A stretch of DNA of 64,000 nucleotides, from contig JAPTOF010000006.1 in the NCBI GenBank assembly GCA_028554755.1, forward strand, positions 4,582,501 through 4,646,500, read 5' to 3'. The stretch comes from Cordia subcordata. Its lineage: Eukaryota; Streptophyta; Magnoliopsida; Boraginales; Cordiaceae. Of this stretch, positions 47,100 to 58,068 are shown piece after piece. Numbering within the stretch: the stretch's first letter is position 1; each line of letters starts with the position of its first letter. Position numbers and translations under genes: made by a program. The notes under the pieces were generated by a model. That model did not search any database, was not told the origin of the DNA, and was given only the letters and a program-made list of their open reading frames with translations.

Positions 47100-48489
47100 A
47101 TGGTGAATCCGAGAGAAAAAGGTCAAGCACGAGGAAGAAAAGGGAAGAGGCTAAGAACACAATCTCCTTCACCATCACCACCTCCGATATCCAAGATTCA
47201 AAGCAAGCAATCGATTTTGTACGGTAAATATATTGTGGACTCTGATTTTACTAACACCGATATCTTGCCGTTATTTGACAGATGATCTGCGTTTCTACAT
47301 CTGCATTGTGATGTGCAAGATAAATTAGTAATTGAGTTTTATGAAAATCTTGAGATACATTGTAGAAGCCCAAAACTTGAATTATCTTCTACCGTCTGTG
47401 GGGTAAATTTTGTGCTTAAGGAGGAAACTTTACATGAAATATTTCATATACCTGTTGATAGGGAATGTCACTAAAATAGTCAAGGATGGCCAGAAGGAAT
47501 TAAGGGAACTGACACCCCGGGCGAAGTCATAAAATATATGTGGGAGAAAGTAGGGCCTAAGGATCCAAATTTAATTCTTCCATTATTGAGAAATGTTGAT
47601 ATTAATACGAGACTTGCTCTTAAAATTATGAGTGAAGTAATTCTCCCTAGAAATATCAATGATGGAAAAATTCCAGTCATAGATGCTTATATCTATTATA
47701 GCCTTAGAGAGAAAAAGGAGATAGTTTTGTCTTTCTTAATCCTTCAACATATGTTACATATTAATGGAAAGGATGGAGGAAAAACGACTACTCCTGGATA
47801 TGGTATGGCCTTAATGCATATTTTCTCTCATTTCAACATATCGTCAGAAGCTCTATATCGAGAGTTTGCTTAGAATTTTGACATGTTGTATATGAACTTC
47901 ATGGGCATTTACTGGTACAATATAGAGCCCATAAATAGAGAGACCTTCAAAAGTTTGCCCCAAAGCACTCAAGCTGCAATTAAGAATAGGACTAAGAAAA
48001 GCACTACTTTCACCAATCTTGTCTTTGGCACCACTGCACAAAACCTTGATGATATACTTGGGGGGGGTAGACATCACCTTTGAAGAAGATGAAGGGCCGA
48101 AAATTGAGGGTAATCCCGACATAGGCATACTAGGCACAACACCCATGGTTGTTAGTACCTTTGAAAAAGAGGAAAATACTGAGGAAGCAACTCTTAGGCA
48201 AGAAATGAAAGAATCTAGGGAGCAAGTGTACATTGATGAGCAACGCCGAAGAGAAATTCGTCGTGGTGCTGGTTCTAGTTCGATGGGTCAACAGGAAGAC
48301 CCTTCTTTGATGGCTCAGATTCTGTCCCAGTTGCAGGCATTAAACACTAGTATGGGCGAAATGAAGGCTACCATGACAAGCCAATGGGACGAGCTCACTG
48401 TTTGGAAGCAACATATTGATTCAGAAGTGGCGTCTATGAGATCAGACATGAGTGAATACTTCAAGGATCACCATGATCGTGCACCCTGA
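47100..48489 (+). pseudogene. Additional ORF of the Sirevirus-type element (plant transposon protein-like), broken
   Basis: Starts at ATG 47100 with a basic, Arg/Lys- and Ser/Pro-rich stretch (MVNPREKGQARGRKGKR). It continues in the same frame through stops at 47283, 47472 and 47871 and shifts frame at a G7 run near 48061. The middle region, with LSFLILQHMLHINGKDGG and GYGMALMHIFSHF, resembles the putative plant transposon protein domain often found after pol in plant Copia and Gypsy elements. The C-terminal part (LMAQILSQLQALNTSMGEMK onward) looks like a coiled coil. In Sireviruses this position can hold an envelope-like gene, but I see no signal peptide or membrane segment here. Confidence 0.75.
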
Positions 48490-48633
48490 TTTTCTTCTTT
48501 CAGAAAAATATTTTTCATTCCACTTGAAAACAATTTTTAGCTTTAGTTGACTTTCACATTATTGACTTTGGTTAACAAATTATTTCTCTTATACAATCTT
48601 CACTTTTGTTTATTTTCCTGCCATTATATTGAT

Positions 48634-48926
48634 TTTGATGATGCCAAAGGGGGAGAAAGTAAATGATGAATGGTATACTTTATGCTGTTGAATGGTATAC
48701 TTTATGTTTTGTTGATATGTCTATGGTGAATGGTATATGCTTTGTTCCTTTGTTGATATGATTACTGGTTTGGATATGGCTATTTGCATGTCTTTGCATG
48801 AGTTTAAATTTGATAGTGGAAGCATTTTTCCAAAAATTCACTTTTTAAAAGGAATGCATATATTAAGGGGGAATACTTTTGTCTCATATCTTAAAAATTT
48901 TGTCATCATAAAAAAAGGGGAGATTG
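48634..48926 (+). promoter_or_regulatory. Sirevirus polypurine tract region
   Basis: AAAGGGGGAGAAAG near 48648-48661 and AAAAAAAGGGGAGAT at 48911-48925, the second directly before the 3' LTR. Purine tracts of this form prime plus-strand DNA synthesis. Repeated ATGGTATACTTTATG words lie between them. Confidence 0.8.
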
Positions 48927-50244
48927 TTAACTAAATATTCATTATTAATTTTGATGATGAAAACATATGCATTATTTTCCTAAATAGCTTCTTGTGAAAA
49001 TGAGATAATATCTAGTTGAAACTTTGAAAGATTGAAGAAAATGTGCAAAAAGCATCATTTGAAGAAAGAGAAGAAGAGAAGGCATAAGGAGGAGAAGAGA
49101 ACTCATAAGGGGTACCGGACATTATTTTTCTTTTTGCTCTCTTTGTGAAATGCCTATATATTGTGTGGACTTGGCTCAAAATCTCTTTCTTGTTCAAAGC
49201 AAAAATTTTCAAGTCTTGCACATTTGATATAATATATGCACAAATGTATTTGAATGCACACATAGAGATAAAATGAGTTTTTTTTTTGTGTGTTTAATTC
49301 ACAACATGTGTTTACAAAATTATTCAAAATAATTTGGAGTTGTGAAAATTGCACTTAAAATGATTTTTGCAAAAATCTGGCTTTACTTCACATTCTGGAG
49401 TTGCCGGACCCCCTAGCCGGTCGACCGGCTGACCTAGGTGGGTCGCCCGGCCAAAACAGAGAGTTGAAGAAAAAGCCGAACCCCCTAGCCGGTCGACCGG
49501 CTAAGGCGTCCGGCTTAGTCAGAGAAGAAAAAGGGTTAGCCGGAAGACCCAGCCGGTCGACCGGCTGAACAGGCTGCTGTAATAAATGCACTAGCCGTTT
49601 ATTACCGTTCTGCTGAGAAATTCATTTCTTCTTCACCTACCAAAAACCCTAACCGCCAAATCTCTTTGAATACTCATTTAATACACATTCTAAACATAAA
49701 TTGAAGTCTGCTAAAGTGTTTATCATCATACAATACTTCTTTGAGCCATTCTTGCAATATATTTGAGCTTTCAAGAGCTTATTCATCTTCTTCTTGAAGA
49801 AAATTGCAGATTTAATCTTTTCATAATTCTTGAGTATATACACACTTTGAGAGCTATAAATTTTGTGAGATTTATTCTTTAGAGCTTGTAAAGTGTGGAC
49901 AAAATCCTAAAGAGTGAATCTCTTGGGTTCTTTGAAGTTGGGTTTCAAAGAGATTGTAAGAACTTGGTTTGTGCTTCACCAAGATTTGAAGATGCATCTT
50001 AGTGGAGTTTTTGAAGTCCTAAGGGGAGCATCCTTGGGCGGTGGACGTAGGCTTGGCCGAACCACCTTAAATCGTTTGTTTCTCCTCTCCTTATACTTCC
50101 ATTTTTATGCTTGCTTATTTTGCTTACATTGTGTTTAATATATTGATTGTTAGAAGTTGTAAATTTTCTGAGAATTTTTAAAACAAAAATTACTACTTAT
50201 ATCTTAATTCACCCCCCTCTCCTCTTAAGATATTTGCACCCACA
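48927..50244 (+). repeat. 3' LTR of the Sirevirus-type element
   Basis: Begins TGTTAACTAAATATTC after the purine tract and ends CACCCACA before TATTA. At about 1318 bp it is long for Copia, as in Sireviruses. Perfect 16-bp palindromes AGCCGGTCGACCGGCT lie at 49415-49430, 49487-49502 and 49551-49566. A TATA-like TGCCTATATATTG is near 49150. Confidence 0.9.
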
Positions 50245-50846
50245 TATTATTTTCTACCTCAAAATAGCATTCACAAATCTTTTATTACTTTTTTCTCATA
50301 TCAAATATTTTTGGCTTTACTTTCTCAATTTAAATATTTTATTCAATTAATGAAAATATCTCATAAATAACTTAAACATTTTATTCACTGAAATCTTTCA
50401 CAAAAACATGATTATTATTGAAAATCTATCAAAAATTAAATTTTAAAATATATATTTGTTTCATCATTACATGAAATATAAAAATTATCACTAATAATAA
50501 ACAAAGACATTAAAAATACACATTCAGTTGCAGCAAATATGACACTATTAGATGAGCATGATGATTATGAGACGTTACAAGTAATAATAATTATCATTTT
50601 GTAAGAATTAATGAGTTTATTTTATGTGTATCAGATATTTAAAAATTTTCCAAATAAAGTTTAAAAAATTTACTTACTTTATGTGTATCAAATATCTAAA
50701 TAATTGCCGAATAAAGTTTAAAAATATTGGCGTAATAATTGCTGTAGACATCAAGTATGCAGTATAAACATGGTCTTATGTGAAGTTTGCTTCCATAACA
50801 TAAAAACTTATAAGTAAATAATTCAAGTTCTTTCTGGAAATTGAAG
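50245..50846. other. Continuation of tandem unit B and upstream region of LTP gene 3
   Basis: Continues the sequence interrupted at 44487 and matches 40650-41280, the region upstream of gene 2. One 30-base stretch present before gene 2 (ACCATCGTAAAGCAGG region) is missing here. Confidence 0.85.
50763..50770 (+). promoter_or_regulatory. Putative TATA box of lipid transfer protein gene 3
   Basis: TATAAACA in the conserved phrase AGTATGCAGTATAAACATGG, about 80 bases before the ATG. Confidence 0.6.
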
Positions 50847-51327
50847 ATGGCTATTAGGATGATGATGTTTATAAGATCAGCATGTATGATAATGGCTTTG
50901 CTTGCGAGCATTGCTAAAGCTGATGTGCAATGCACTGACGTTATTCCAAAGGTCCTCCCATGTCAAGGTTTTATTTTAGGTGGTGCGCCTGTACCAAGCA
51001 CTGATTGTTGTGTTGGATTACAAGTCTTAGATAAAGATGCTGCTGTTTCACAACTAGATCGTAGAGCAATTTGTAGATGTCTAAAAGATGTTGCACAAAA
51101 TTTTCCCATCAATTTCGACAAAGCCAATCAACTACCTCATATTTGCAATCTTGCTTTCAACGTCCCAATTGATCCTAATATCAATTGTGACACGTAAGTA
51201 TACATGCTTTCATTTTTAATTTTCTTAACCCCTTCCCTGTATTTGAATTATTTACTTATTAGTTTGGTTCGATTCGGTTTTCAAAATAAGATACTAAATA
51301 TCATGCTTGTTTTTGGGCAGCCTTTGA
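50847..51327 (+). CDS. Non-specific lipid transfer protein (type I-like), gene 3, 117 aa
   Basis: Exon 1 50847-51193, exon 2 51321-51327 (end of Thr, Leu, stop TGA). The protein is nearly identical to gene 2, with changes such as Ser to Arg in the signal peptide (FIRSACM), Ile to Thr after the first cysteine, and Val to Ala and Ala to Val near the middle. Eight cysteines and DRRAICRC are kept. The intron is shorter than in genes 1 and 2. Its upstream region matches gene 2, but the 3' flank diverges soon after the stop, so this gene is the right-hand end of the recent tandem repeat. Confidence 0.92.
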
Positions 51328-51705
51328 ATGGATGGAAGAAGAAATCTATAAAAGACATACGAATGGAGAAAATGACACTGTGGTCGAAGATTTTTCTTTT
51401 TGTTTTTGTTTTAAATTAAATGGAGGCTCCGTTGGGGTGGAAGATTTCATCTCGTAGCCCTGGTTCAGATTCTAAATTGGAGGAGGCTTGCTTCATTTCT
51501 TTTGGTTGTGAGACTTCCTCAGTAATAAAAGAAAATTAATCAAATTTTGTTTCCTTTGTGCAGCTATCCTTTCTCGCACTTTTTGTGATGTTAGGCTTAT
51601 TATACATATTGTGGGGGAAAAAAAAATTACATCTCGAGCAAAAGATAGGGGTAACAAATCAAGGTCATCAACACAGATTGGGCGTTTCTTTAACACACGC
51701 ACACG

Positions 51706-51786
<81 letters not shown>

Positions 51787-52159
51787 TTGGTCAAGTAAGC
51801 TAAGAAATAAATCAACCTAATAAGCACTTATTTGCATCTTTGCTGCATTAAGGATACCCTGAAAAAGAAAAAGGAAAATGTTTCAATGCATACTTACAAC
51901 TAAATCGAGGATAGCAAAAAGAAAGAAATTTAAGAAATATCAAATAATTCATAAATATCCAAGTTAAAATGATTTTTTTTTCCTTCCCTTCAAATATTGA
52001 ATCTTCCGAGACCTATAATTGACCTTAAGCCATTCAATCCATCTTCCTGCCTTATATGGTAGAAATTTTATCATAACTAATGCACTTTTATCTATACTTT
52101 GGACGGATTTGTTTTTTGATAAAAATGTTAAGTTGAATTTATTTATTTTTAATAGCATA
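51328..52159. other. 3' flank of LTP gene 3
   Basis: Diverged relative of the flanks of genes 1 and 2: GGAGGCTCCGTTGGGGTGG and CTTTCTCGCA are recognisable, as is CAAATATTGAATCTTCC near 51990. A large microsatellite is inserted. No other gene. Confidence 0.7.
51693..51783. repeat. (CA)n(TA)n microsatellite
   Basis: A CA/CG-rich run becomes pure CA, then pure TA of about 18 repeats. Confidence 0.97.
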
Positions 52160-53905
52160 TGAAGAATTTAGTCATCAATCTTTTGTACTCTGTATGAATA
52201 TTTTTAAATAATAAATGTTAAATTTACTTAATTTTAATCTTTACCATTCACAAATGAAAAATACTTTAAGATTTTAAACATTAATTAATTAGTAATTAAA
52301 AATTTAAATTAAAACTATATATATATATATATATTCATAATAAGAAATGAACCTTTTGAAATTCATGAATGAAAATTATTTTTAAAAATTAATTAATTGA
52401 CAACTAAATTTCTAAGTTAAAACTAAGAATATATATCCATAATAGATAATAACTGAACCTTTTGGAATTCACAAATGAATTACATTTTAAACATTAATTG
52501 ATTGGTTATTTAATTTTCAATTAAAATAAATAATTTGATTACATCCACAAAGATAAAATAATATATATAATAAATAATAAATTATTGTATAACTAAATAA
52601 TAAAGCATCCATTGTCATATGAGTATTGATATGACACTCTTAGAATGCTCAAAAAAGTATTTTTTAATAGTAAACATGAACTTTACTAGGATTTAATCTT
52701 TTGAAACTCACAAATGAATATTATTTTAAGAATTAATCGATTGAAAATTAAATTTCTAATGCTAATAATATATATATGTATGTATGTATGTATGTATAAT
52801 AGATTAAGAAATAAATTTTATAGAATTCACAAATGAATTTAATCTTAAAAATTAATTGATTGATTATTTAACATTTCAATGAAAACTAATAATGTATATT
52901 TATAAAGATAAGAAATTATAGAAATTAAAATAATAATAAAATAAAATAACCATGTCATGTAAGCACTGATATGCCACTCTCACAATGCTAAAAAAAATAT
53001 AACTTTTATATATGCTGGTACACTTTTATTTGTGCTTTGCACGAATTTAGTCATAAATATTCTATGCTTTATACAATTTTTTTAATAATAAATATTAAAT
53101 TTATTTAGGTTCAATTTTTAAAATTCACAGATAAACAACTTTAAGTCTTTTAAACATTAACTAATTAGTAATTAAAATTTCAAATTAAAACTAATAATAT
53201 ATATTTATAATGAAAAAGAAATGAACCTTTTGAATTCCCAAATGAATGTTATTTTTAAAAATTAATTGACAATTAAGTTTCTAAACTAAAAATAAGAATA
53301 TATATATATATATATATATATCCATAATACATAATAAGAGAATCTTTTGGAACTCACAAAAGAATTATATTAATTGATTGATTATTTAATTTGTTAGTTA
53401 AAACTAATAATTTAATTATATCTATAAAGATAAAAATACTAAAAATAAAATCAATAATAAATAATAAATTATTGTACAAGCAAACAATAAAATAAATATT
53501 GCCATATAAACACTAATATGACACTTTCATAATATTCAAAAAAGTATTTTTTTTAACAATCATGTTTGATTTACTCAAATTTGACCTTTTAAAGCTTACA
53601 AATGAATATTATTTTAATAATTAATTGATAAATATTAAATTTCTAATACTAATAATATAGATACATAATAGATATGAAATAAATCCGTTGAAATTTACAA
53701 ATGAATTTTATCTTAAGCATTAATTAATTGACCATTTAATATTTTAATTAAAGCTAATAATGTATATTCATAAAGATAAAAATATAAAAAATAAAATGAT
53801 AAATAAAAATAACTATGTCATGTAAGAACTAATATGACACTCTCACAGTGGCGCTGACTTGACATTCTCATAATACTTAAAAATGTAAAACTTTTATATA
53901 TAATA
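52160..53905. repeat. AT-rich tandem duplication, two units of about 870 bp
   Basis: Ordered landmarks repeat at about 865-890 bp spacing: GAATTTAGTCAT at 52168 and 53043, CAAAAAAGTATTTTTT near 52649 and 53537, and ATGTCATGTAAG near 52952 and 53816. Inside each unit, phrases like GAACCTTTTG-AATTCACAAATGAAT and AAAAATTAATTGA recur several times, so the unit is itself built of shorter repeats. No coding frame. Confidence 0.8.
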
Positions 53906-54199
53906 TAGATATTGATATAGATATTCAAGATATCGATTGCAACATATAAATGAAGAGTAAAGAAGTGACATATAATATTACTCATTATCCAAATACATAT
54001 ACCCTTTTTCTGTCTCATTACAAAGACTTTTCCTTGATTTTCAAGAAAATATTTTCTTGAGTTTCCAATATTTGATAGCAACTTGTCAAGGAAAAAATAT
54101 TGAGGTCCATTTGAATTGACTTTTTATTCATAAAAGTAATATTCTTTGTAATGACTACATACTTACACACATATATAAACACATACATAATATAGATGT

Positions 54200-54740
54200 T
54201 TAAATGGACTTTTAAAAATGGTTTTGGATCCTTTTCTAACTCAAATTAACATTCTGACATTATAAAAATAAATAAAATCAAAAAATTAATTTATTTCCCA
54301 TCTATTATCAAACAAATATTTAATAATTATTAAAATAAAAAATTTAAAATTTGAAAAGTAAAAAATATTAAAAGTTAAAAATTTAAAATTTTAAACAATC
54401 AAAAATAGATGTATCTCTTTCATTTTTAACTTTATTCTAGTTGAAAATTTGTGTATGTTTATTAGATGGTTAACTTTTCTCTCTTAATTATGTTAAAAAA
54501 GTAAATAAATTGTAATATGGTGTTAAGATAAAAATAGTAGAGCAAGTGATTCTATATTTTCAATCAAAAAGACTTGTAAAAGTATTTTAGTTTATGCTAG
54601 TTTTGTATAAAATTAATTTTTATGCTATACCAAATCAAGGAACAAGTGTATTTTAGTCAATAGAATTGATTTTCTTTCATTCTAACTTATTAAGATAATT
54701 TTACCAAAAAATAATATAAAATGAGCATTCTATTCTAGCT
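54200..54740. repeat. Dispersed non-coding repeat, copy 4 of 4
   Basis: Ordered matches with the other copies: GGTTAACTTTTCTCTCTTAA, AAGTATTTTAGTTTATG, CAAGGAACAAGTGTATTTT and AATTGATTTTC. It lies upstream of LTP gene 4, as copies 2 and 3 lie upstream of genes 2 and 3, so it may belong to the ancestral LTP unit. Confidence 0.65.
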
Positions 54741-54781
54741 TGTTTATAATTTTAACCAAACACATGAAAAAATAAAGGGCA

Positions 54782-55247
54782 TTTGGATTGTTTTATCAAA
54801 AAACTACTTAAAATAATTTTTGGCTTAAGCAGCCTTTTTATATTCTCGACTTTAAATAGTTATGCATTTAAATAAAAGTTTTAGTTATAAAAATAAGTAT
54901 TTTCATATTTGGTTGAAGTGGGTTGAAAAAGTGATTTATATTGTTAAAATAACTACTAAGGACATGAAAAAGTATGAAATTAGAATTTAAAAGGCAAATA
55001 TAAAACATAAAAGAGTAAAAATATTTTAGTAATAAAAATAAAAGATAAGGATAAGATTGTAAATAATTTGGTCAAACTTATTCTTTTTTAAATTACTTAA
55101 AACCATAAAAAGCAAAAGTTAAGAATGGAAAATTTTTTACTTTTTACTTAAAGCCAATTAAAAAAAGCACTTTTTTATATTAAAACAAACACTCTTTTAA
55201 GTATGTTTTAGCAGAAAAAAATCCAATCCAAACCAAACGCCCTCTTA
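54782..55247. repeat. MITE-like element with GGGCATTTGGATTG ends
   Basis: Left end GGGCATTTGGATTG and the complement of the right end (GGGCGTTTGGTTTGGATTGG) are inverted repeats with indels. The interior is rich in A/T runs, with AAAGTGATTT and AAGCACTTTTT words. The target duplication is unclear. Confidence 0.5.
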
Positions 55248-55454
55248 GACAATTGCAAAATGAAGCTGAAAGCAATTAACACGAAATAAGCCGGAATCTT
55301 ATCAACGATAAAAAAAAAGGCAGGAGAAAAAGATAATTGCTTGGAGACCAGTGTGCTCTGCAAATATGGTTGTATGTGAAATTTGCTTTCATAACATTTA
55401 CATAGAAGCATATAGCTCAAGTCATATAACTCAAGTTCTTTCTGAAAATTGAAG

Positions 55455-56096
55455 ATGGCTATCAAGATGATGATGTTCATAAGCTTAGTATGTATGATAA
55501 TGGCTTTGTTTGCGAGCTTTGCTAAATCTGATGTGCTATGCAGTGACGTTATTTCAAAGGTTATTCCAAACGTTCTCCCTTGTCAAGATTTTGTTATGGG
55601 TGATGCCGCTGTACCAAACACTAATTGTTGTGTTGGATTATAAGCCTTGGACAAAGATGCTGCTGCTTCACAATTAGAACGGAAAACAATTTGTGAATGT
55701 TTAAAAGATTTTGTGCAGGGTGTTCCCATCAATTTTGACAAAGCCAATCAATTGCCTCGACTTTGCAATCTTACTTTTAATGTCATGATTGATTCTAACA
55801 TAAACTGTGACACGTATGCATATCCCTCTTTTACTCTAACGTGTACAAATACATATATATTTTTTCTCTTATCCTTACCCACAGCTCAATTCCCGTCTTG
55901 GTTGAGATCCGAACTTCGGTCGTCATCTCTAGAAAATAGTTTTAATCTTTTGAACTACTCACTGATCTTTCGTAATTTTATCATATATATTTGATTTACA
56001 TTCAAAATTAAATTTCTAATAATTATTCCCAAAAGAATTTCTTGATGATGCCTTTATAAAATACTGAATATTACGTGGTTTTCTTGCAGCCTTTGA
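55455..56096 (+). pseudogene. Non-specific lipid transfer protein gene 4, nonsense mutation
   Basis: Same architecture as genes 1-3: exon 1 55455-55813, exon 2 56090-56096 (Thr end, Leu, TGA). An in-frame TAA at 55641-55643 replaces the Gln codon of GLQxLDKD, right after the CC pair. The frame continues without shift to NINCDT, so this is a single nonsense change. Four extra codons (KVIPNVLP in place of KVLP) lie between cysteines 1 and 2. The cysteines of the rest are kept. The TATA phrase of genes 1-3 is altered (TGCAAATATGG). The product would be a truncated peptide lacking CXC and the last two cysteines. Confidence 0.88.
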
Positions 56097-57790
56097 TGGA
56101 TGGAAGAAGAAATTTAGACAAGAAAGGTGAACGGAGAAAATGGCACAATGGCTGAAGATTCATCTCATAGTCTTGGTTCTGATTCTGAATTTGAGAGGAG
56201 TTGTTTGATTTGTTTTGGTCCTGAGTCTTTTTCATTAATGAAAGAAAATTAATCAAATGTTATTTCCTTTTTGCAGCTATTTTTGCTCGTTTGTTTGCAT
56301 GATCTTTAACATAAAAATTCATATATATAATGATATATATATATATATATATATTTATATATCATTGCCGCACTCAATCCTATATAATAAAATTTTTACT
56401 ATATGCATGAGAGATTTGATGTCTCATAAATAAATTATTTTCATACAAAAGAGAGAACGAAGTGAATGAGTAGAGCATTGCACTGTATAATATGACTTTT
56501 ACATTAAAATAAGCAAAGAAAAAGAAAACAAGATACATAACTTTTACACTAATCATATAGTAGGTACAAGTATTTACTTATTTATGTTATGCAGTTACAT
56601 AGTCGTATGGTTTATGATAAGTATTATATTCATAAGAATATTTTACTTTGTTTTTGGGGTTAAGATTTATCCCTTTAATCGCAGCTTCATAGGGTGAATT
56701 GAGGTTTTTTCATCCAATAACATTGGAAATAGTGTCATGAATTTATTCAATACTAAATATATGATAGAAGTTGGAACGAAGTTTCTATATAAAGTGTAGA
56801 GTGGAGATCGATAAACTTCATTCTTATTTTATTCCATTGCCAACATTGGCTTATATTTTTGCAACTCGAACAAAACTTGAAGTGACGTAGGAACCATCAC
56901 TTTTCAACAAAACTTGAAGCAACGTAGGAACCTCACTGAAGGCTAACGGATACAAAGTTTGCGGCCATTGCTTTGAGTAAGTTAGGTTGATCATCTCTTT
57001 GTCATTGCATTAATTTCGTCCTTTTGATTTTTATCTGTTATATTATTAATCTAATTCTACTTTTTTTTAAAAAAAAACAGATTATTTATGTGAAATGTAT
57101 AAATTTTGCCTTAAAAAAGAAGCAAATATACGATTCACACGCACTTCACATGAAATTTTTAACTTTTTGGTGAAAACTAAGTTTGAACTAATAGGGACAA
57201 GAAAAATTATGAGTTATGAGATGAATAAAAGAAAAAATTATTACAAATGATAAGATAAAAAAGAAAAAGCCCTATTGTTGTTGAAATAAAAATAGCAATA
57301 GAAATTCAAGCCGGAAGAAAATTCATAGTTTAGTTCATTTGAATCCCTTAGCAAATTTAAAAGAAAAAGTATAACATAAAATTTTCCATTTGAAGGTATT
57401 ACTAATTAAATTTAACGAATCTCTCTTACTTATTATCATTATTATGAACTATTTAAATTATTTTATTATCATTATTAAAAATTTGAAATCATTTCTAAAT
57501 CTTACTTATTTAACTATTACAAATTGTAAAAATAATATAAATAACTTATAAAATTTTGACTTTTTGAACTCTTCTTATTCGTAACAATTAATTAAGGGCT
57601 CACTCGAATTTGGCTTTTTCTTATAAACATTTCTTAAAACTTTTTAAAAAAATTAAAAAAATCTAATTTAAATATTTATTAAAAAAAATACACTTCTTTT
57701 TTCGGAGGAGTGGAAATTAAAAAAAAAAAAAACTTCTTTCTTAAAAGAATATTCTTCCATTAAGAAAAGGCAATCTAAAATCTTAAAACC
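56097..57790. other. Spacer, no gene seen
   Basis: Begins with the 3' flank of LTP gene 4 (CTTTTTCATTAATGAAAGAAA). Then come a TA microsatellite near 56330-56360, a small direct repeat at 56869-56940 (CAAAACTTGAAG-GACGTAGGAACC) and AT-rich DNA with long A runs. No coding frame. Confidence 0.6.
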
Positions 57791-58068
57791 GTTCTTAAAT
57801 TGAGGCCGCCGGGCGACAGAAAGCAACCACGCGACCCCGACGACAACGCAGACCAGAGCACGACGATATTTGAAAAATATCTACTTCATATAAAAATCAT
57901 CACCGTATTTATTATTATTATTAAAAAAAATAAATACTAATTAATTAATTGAAAACTCAAAATGACCTGAAAAACAACAAGAAGAAGAACAAAAACACTT
58001 CACCCGGATCTCTTTTCTTCCTCCTCCACCTAAATCGAATTCAAAAAATAAATAAAAAAAATTAAAAA
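57791..58068 (+). promoter_or_regulatory. Promoter and 5' leader of the GT8 gene (approximate)
   Basis: A GC-rich patch (about 57803-57870) interrupts AT-rich DNA and is followed by CATATAAAAATC near 57887, a possible TATA box. A leader rich in A and C, with CTCCTCCACC and the start context AAAAAATGAGG, follows. The exact transcription start is unknown. Confidence 0.4.

Larger units (their letters stand above)
44488..50244 (+). mobile_element. Sirevirus-type Ty1/Copia retrotransposon, internally deleted
   Basis: The element starts TGTTAGCTAAATATTC and ends GCACCCACA, flanked by TATTA on both sides (44483-44487 and 50245-50249). The host sequence continues uninterrupted across it when compared with unit A. 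Order: truncated 5' LTR, pol from the integrase C-terminus, an additional ORF, purine tracts, full 3' LTR. The phrase TTTTGATGATGCCAAAGGGGGAGAAAG at 48634-48660 is the conserved polypurine region of Sireviruses, and an extra ORF after pol also fits. Gag, protease, integrase core and the primer binding site are deleted. Confidence 0.93.

Noticed and set aside
47100..48489. Calling the extra Sirevirus ORF an envelope gene
   Set aside because: The position fits, but no signal peptide, membrane segment or glycoprotein feature is visible.
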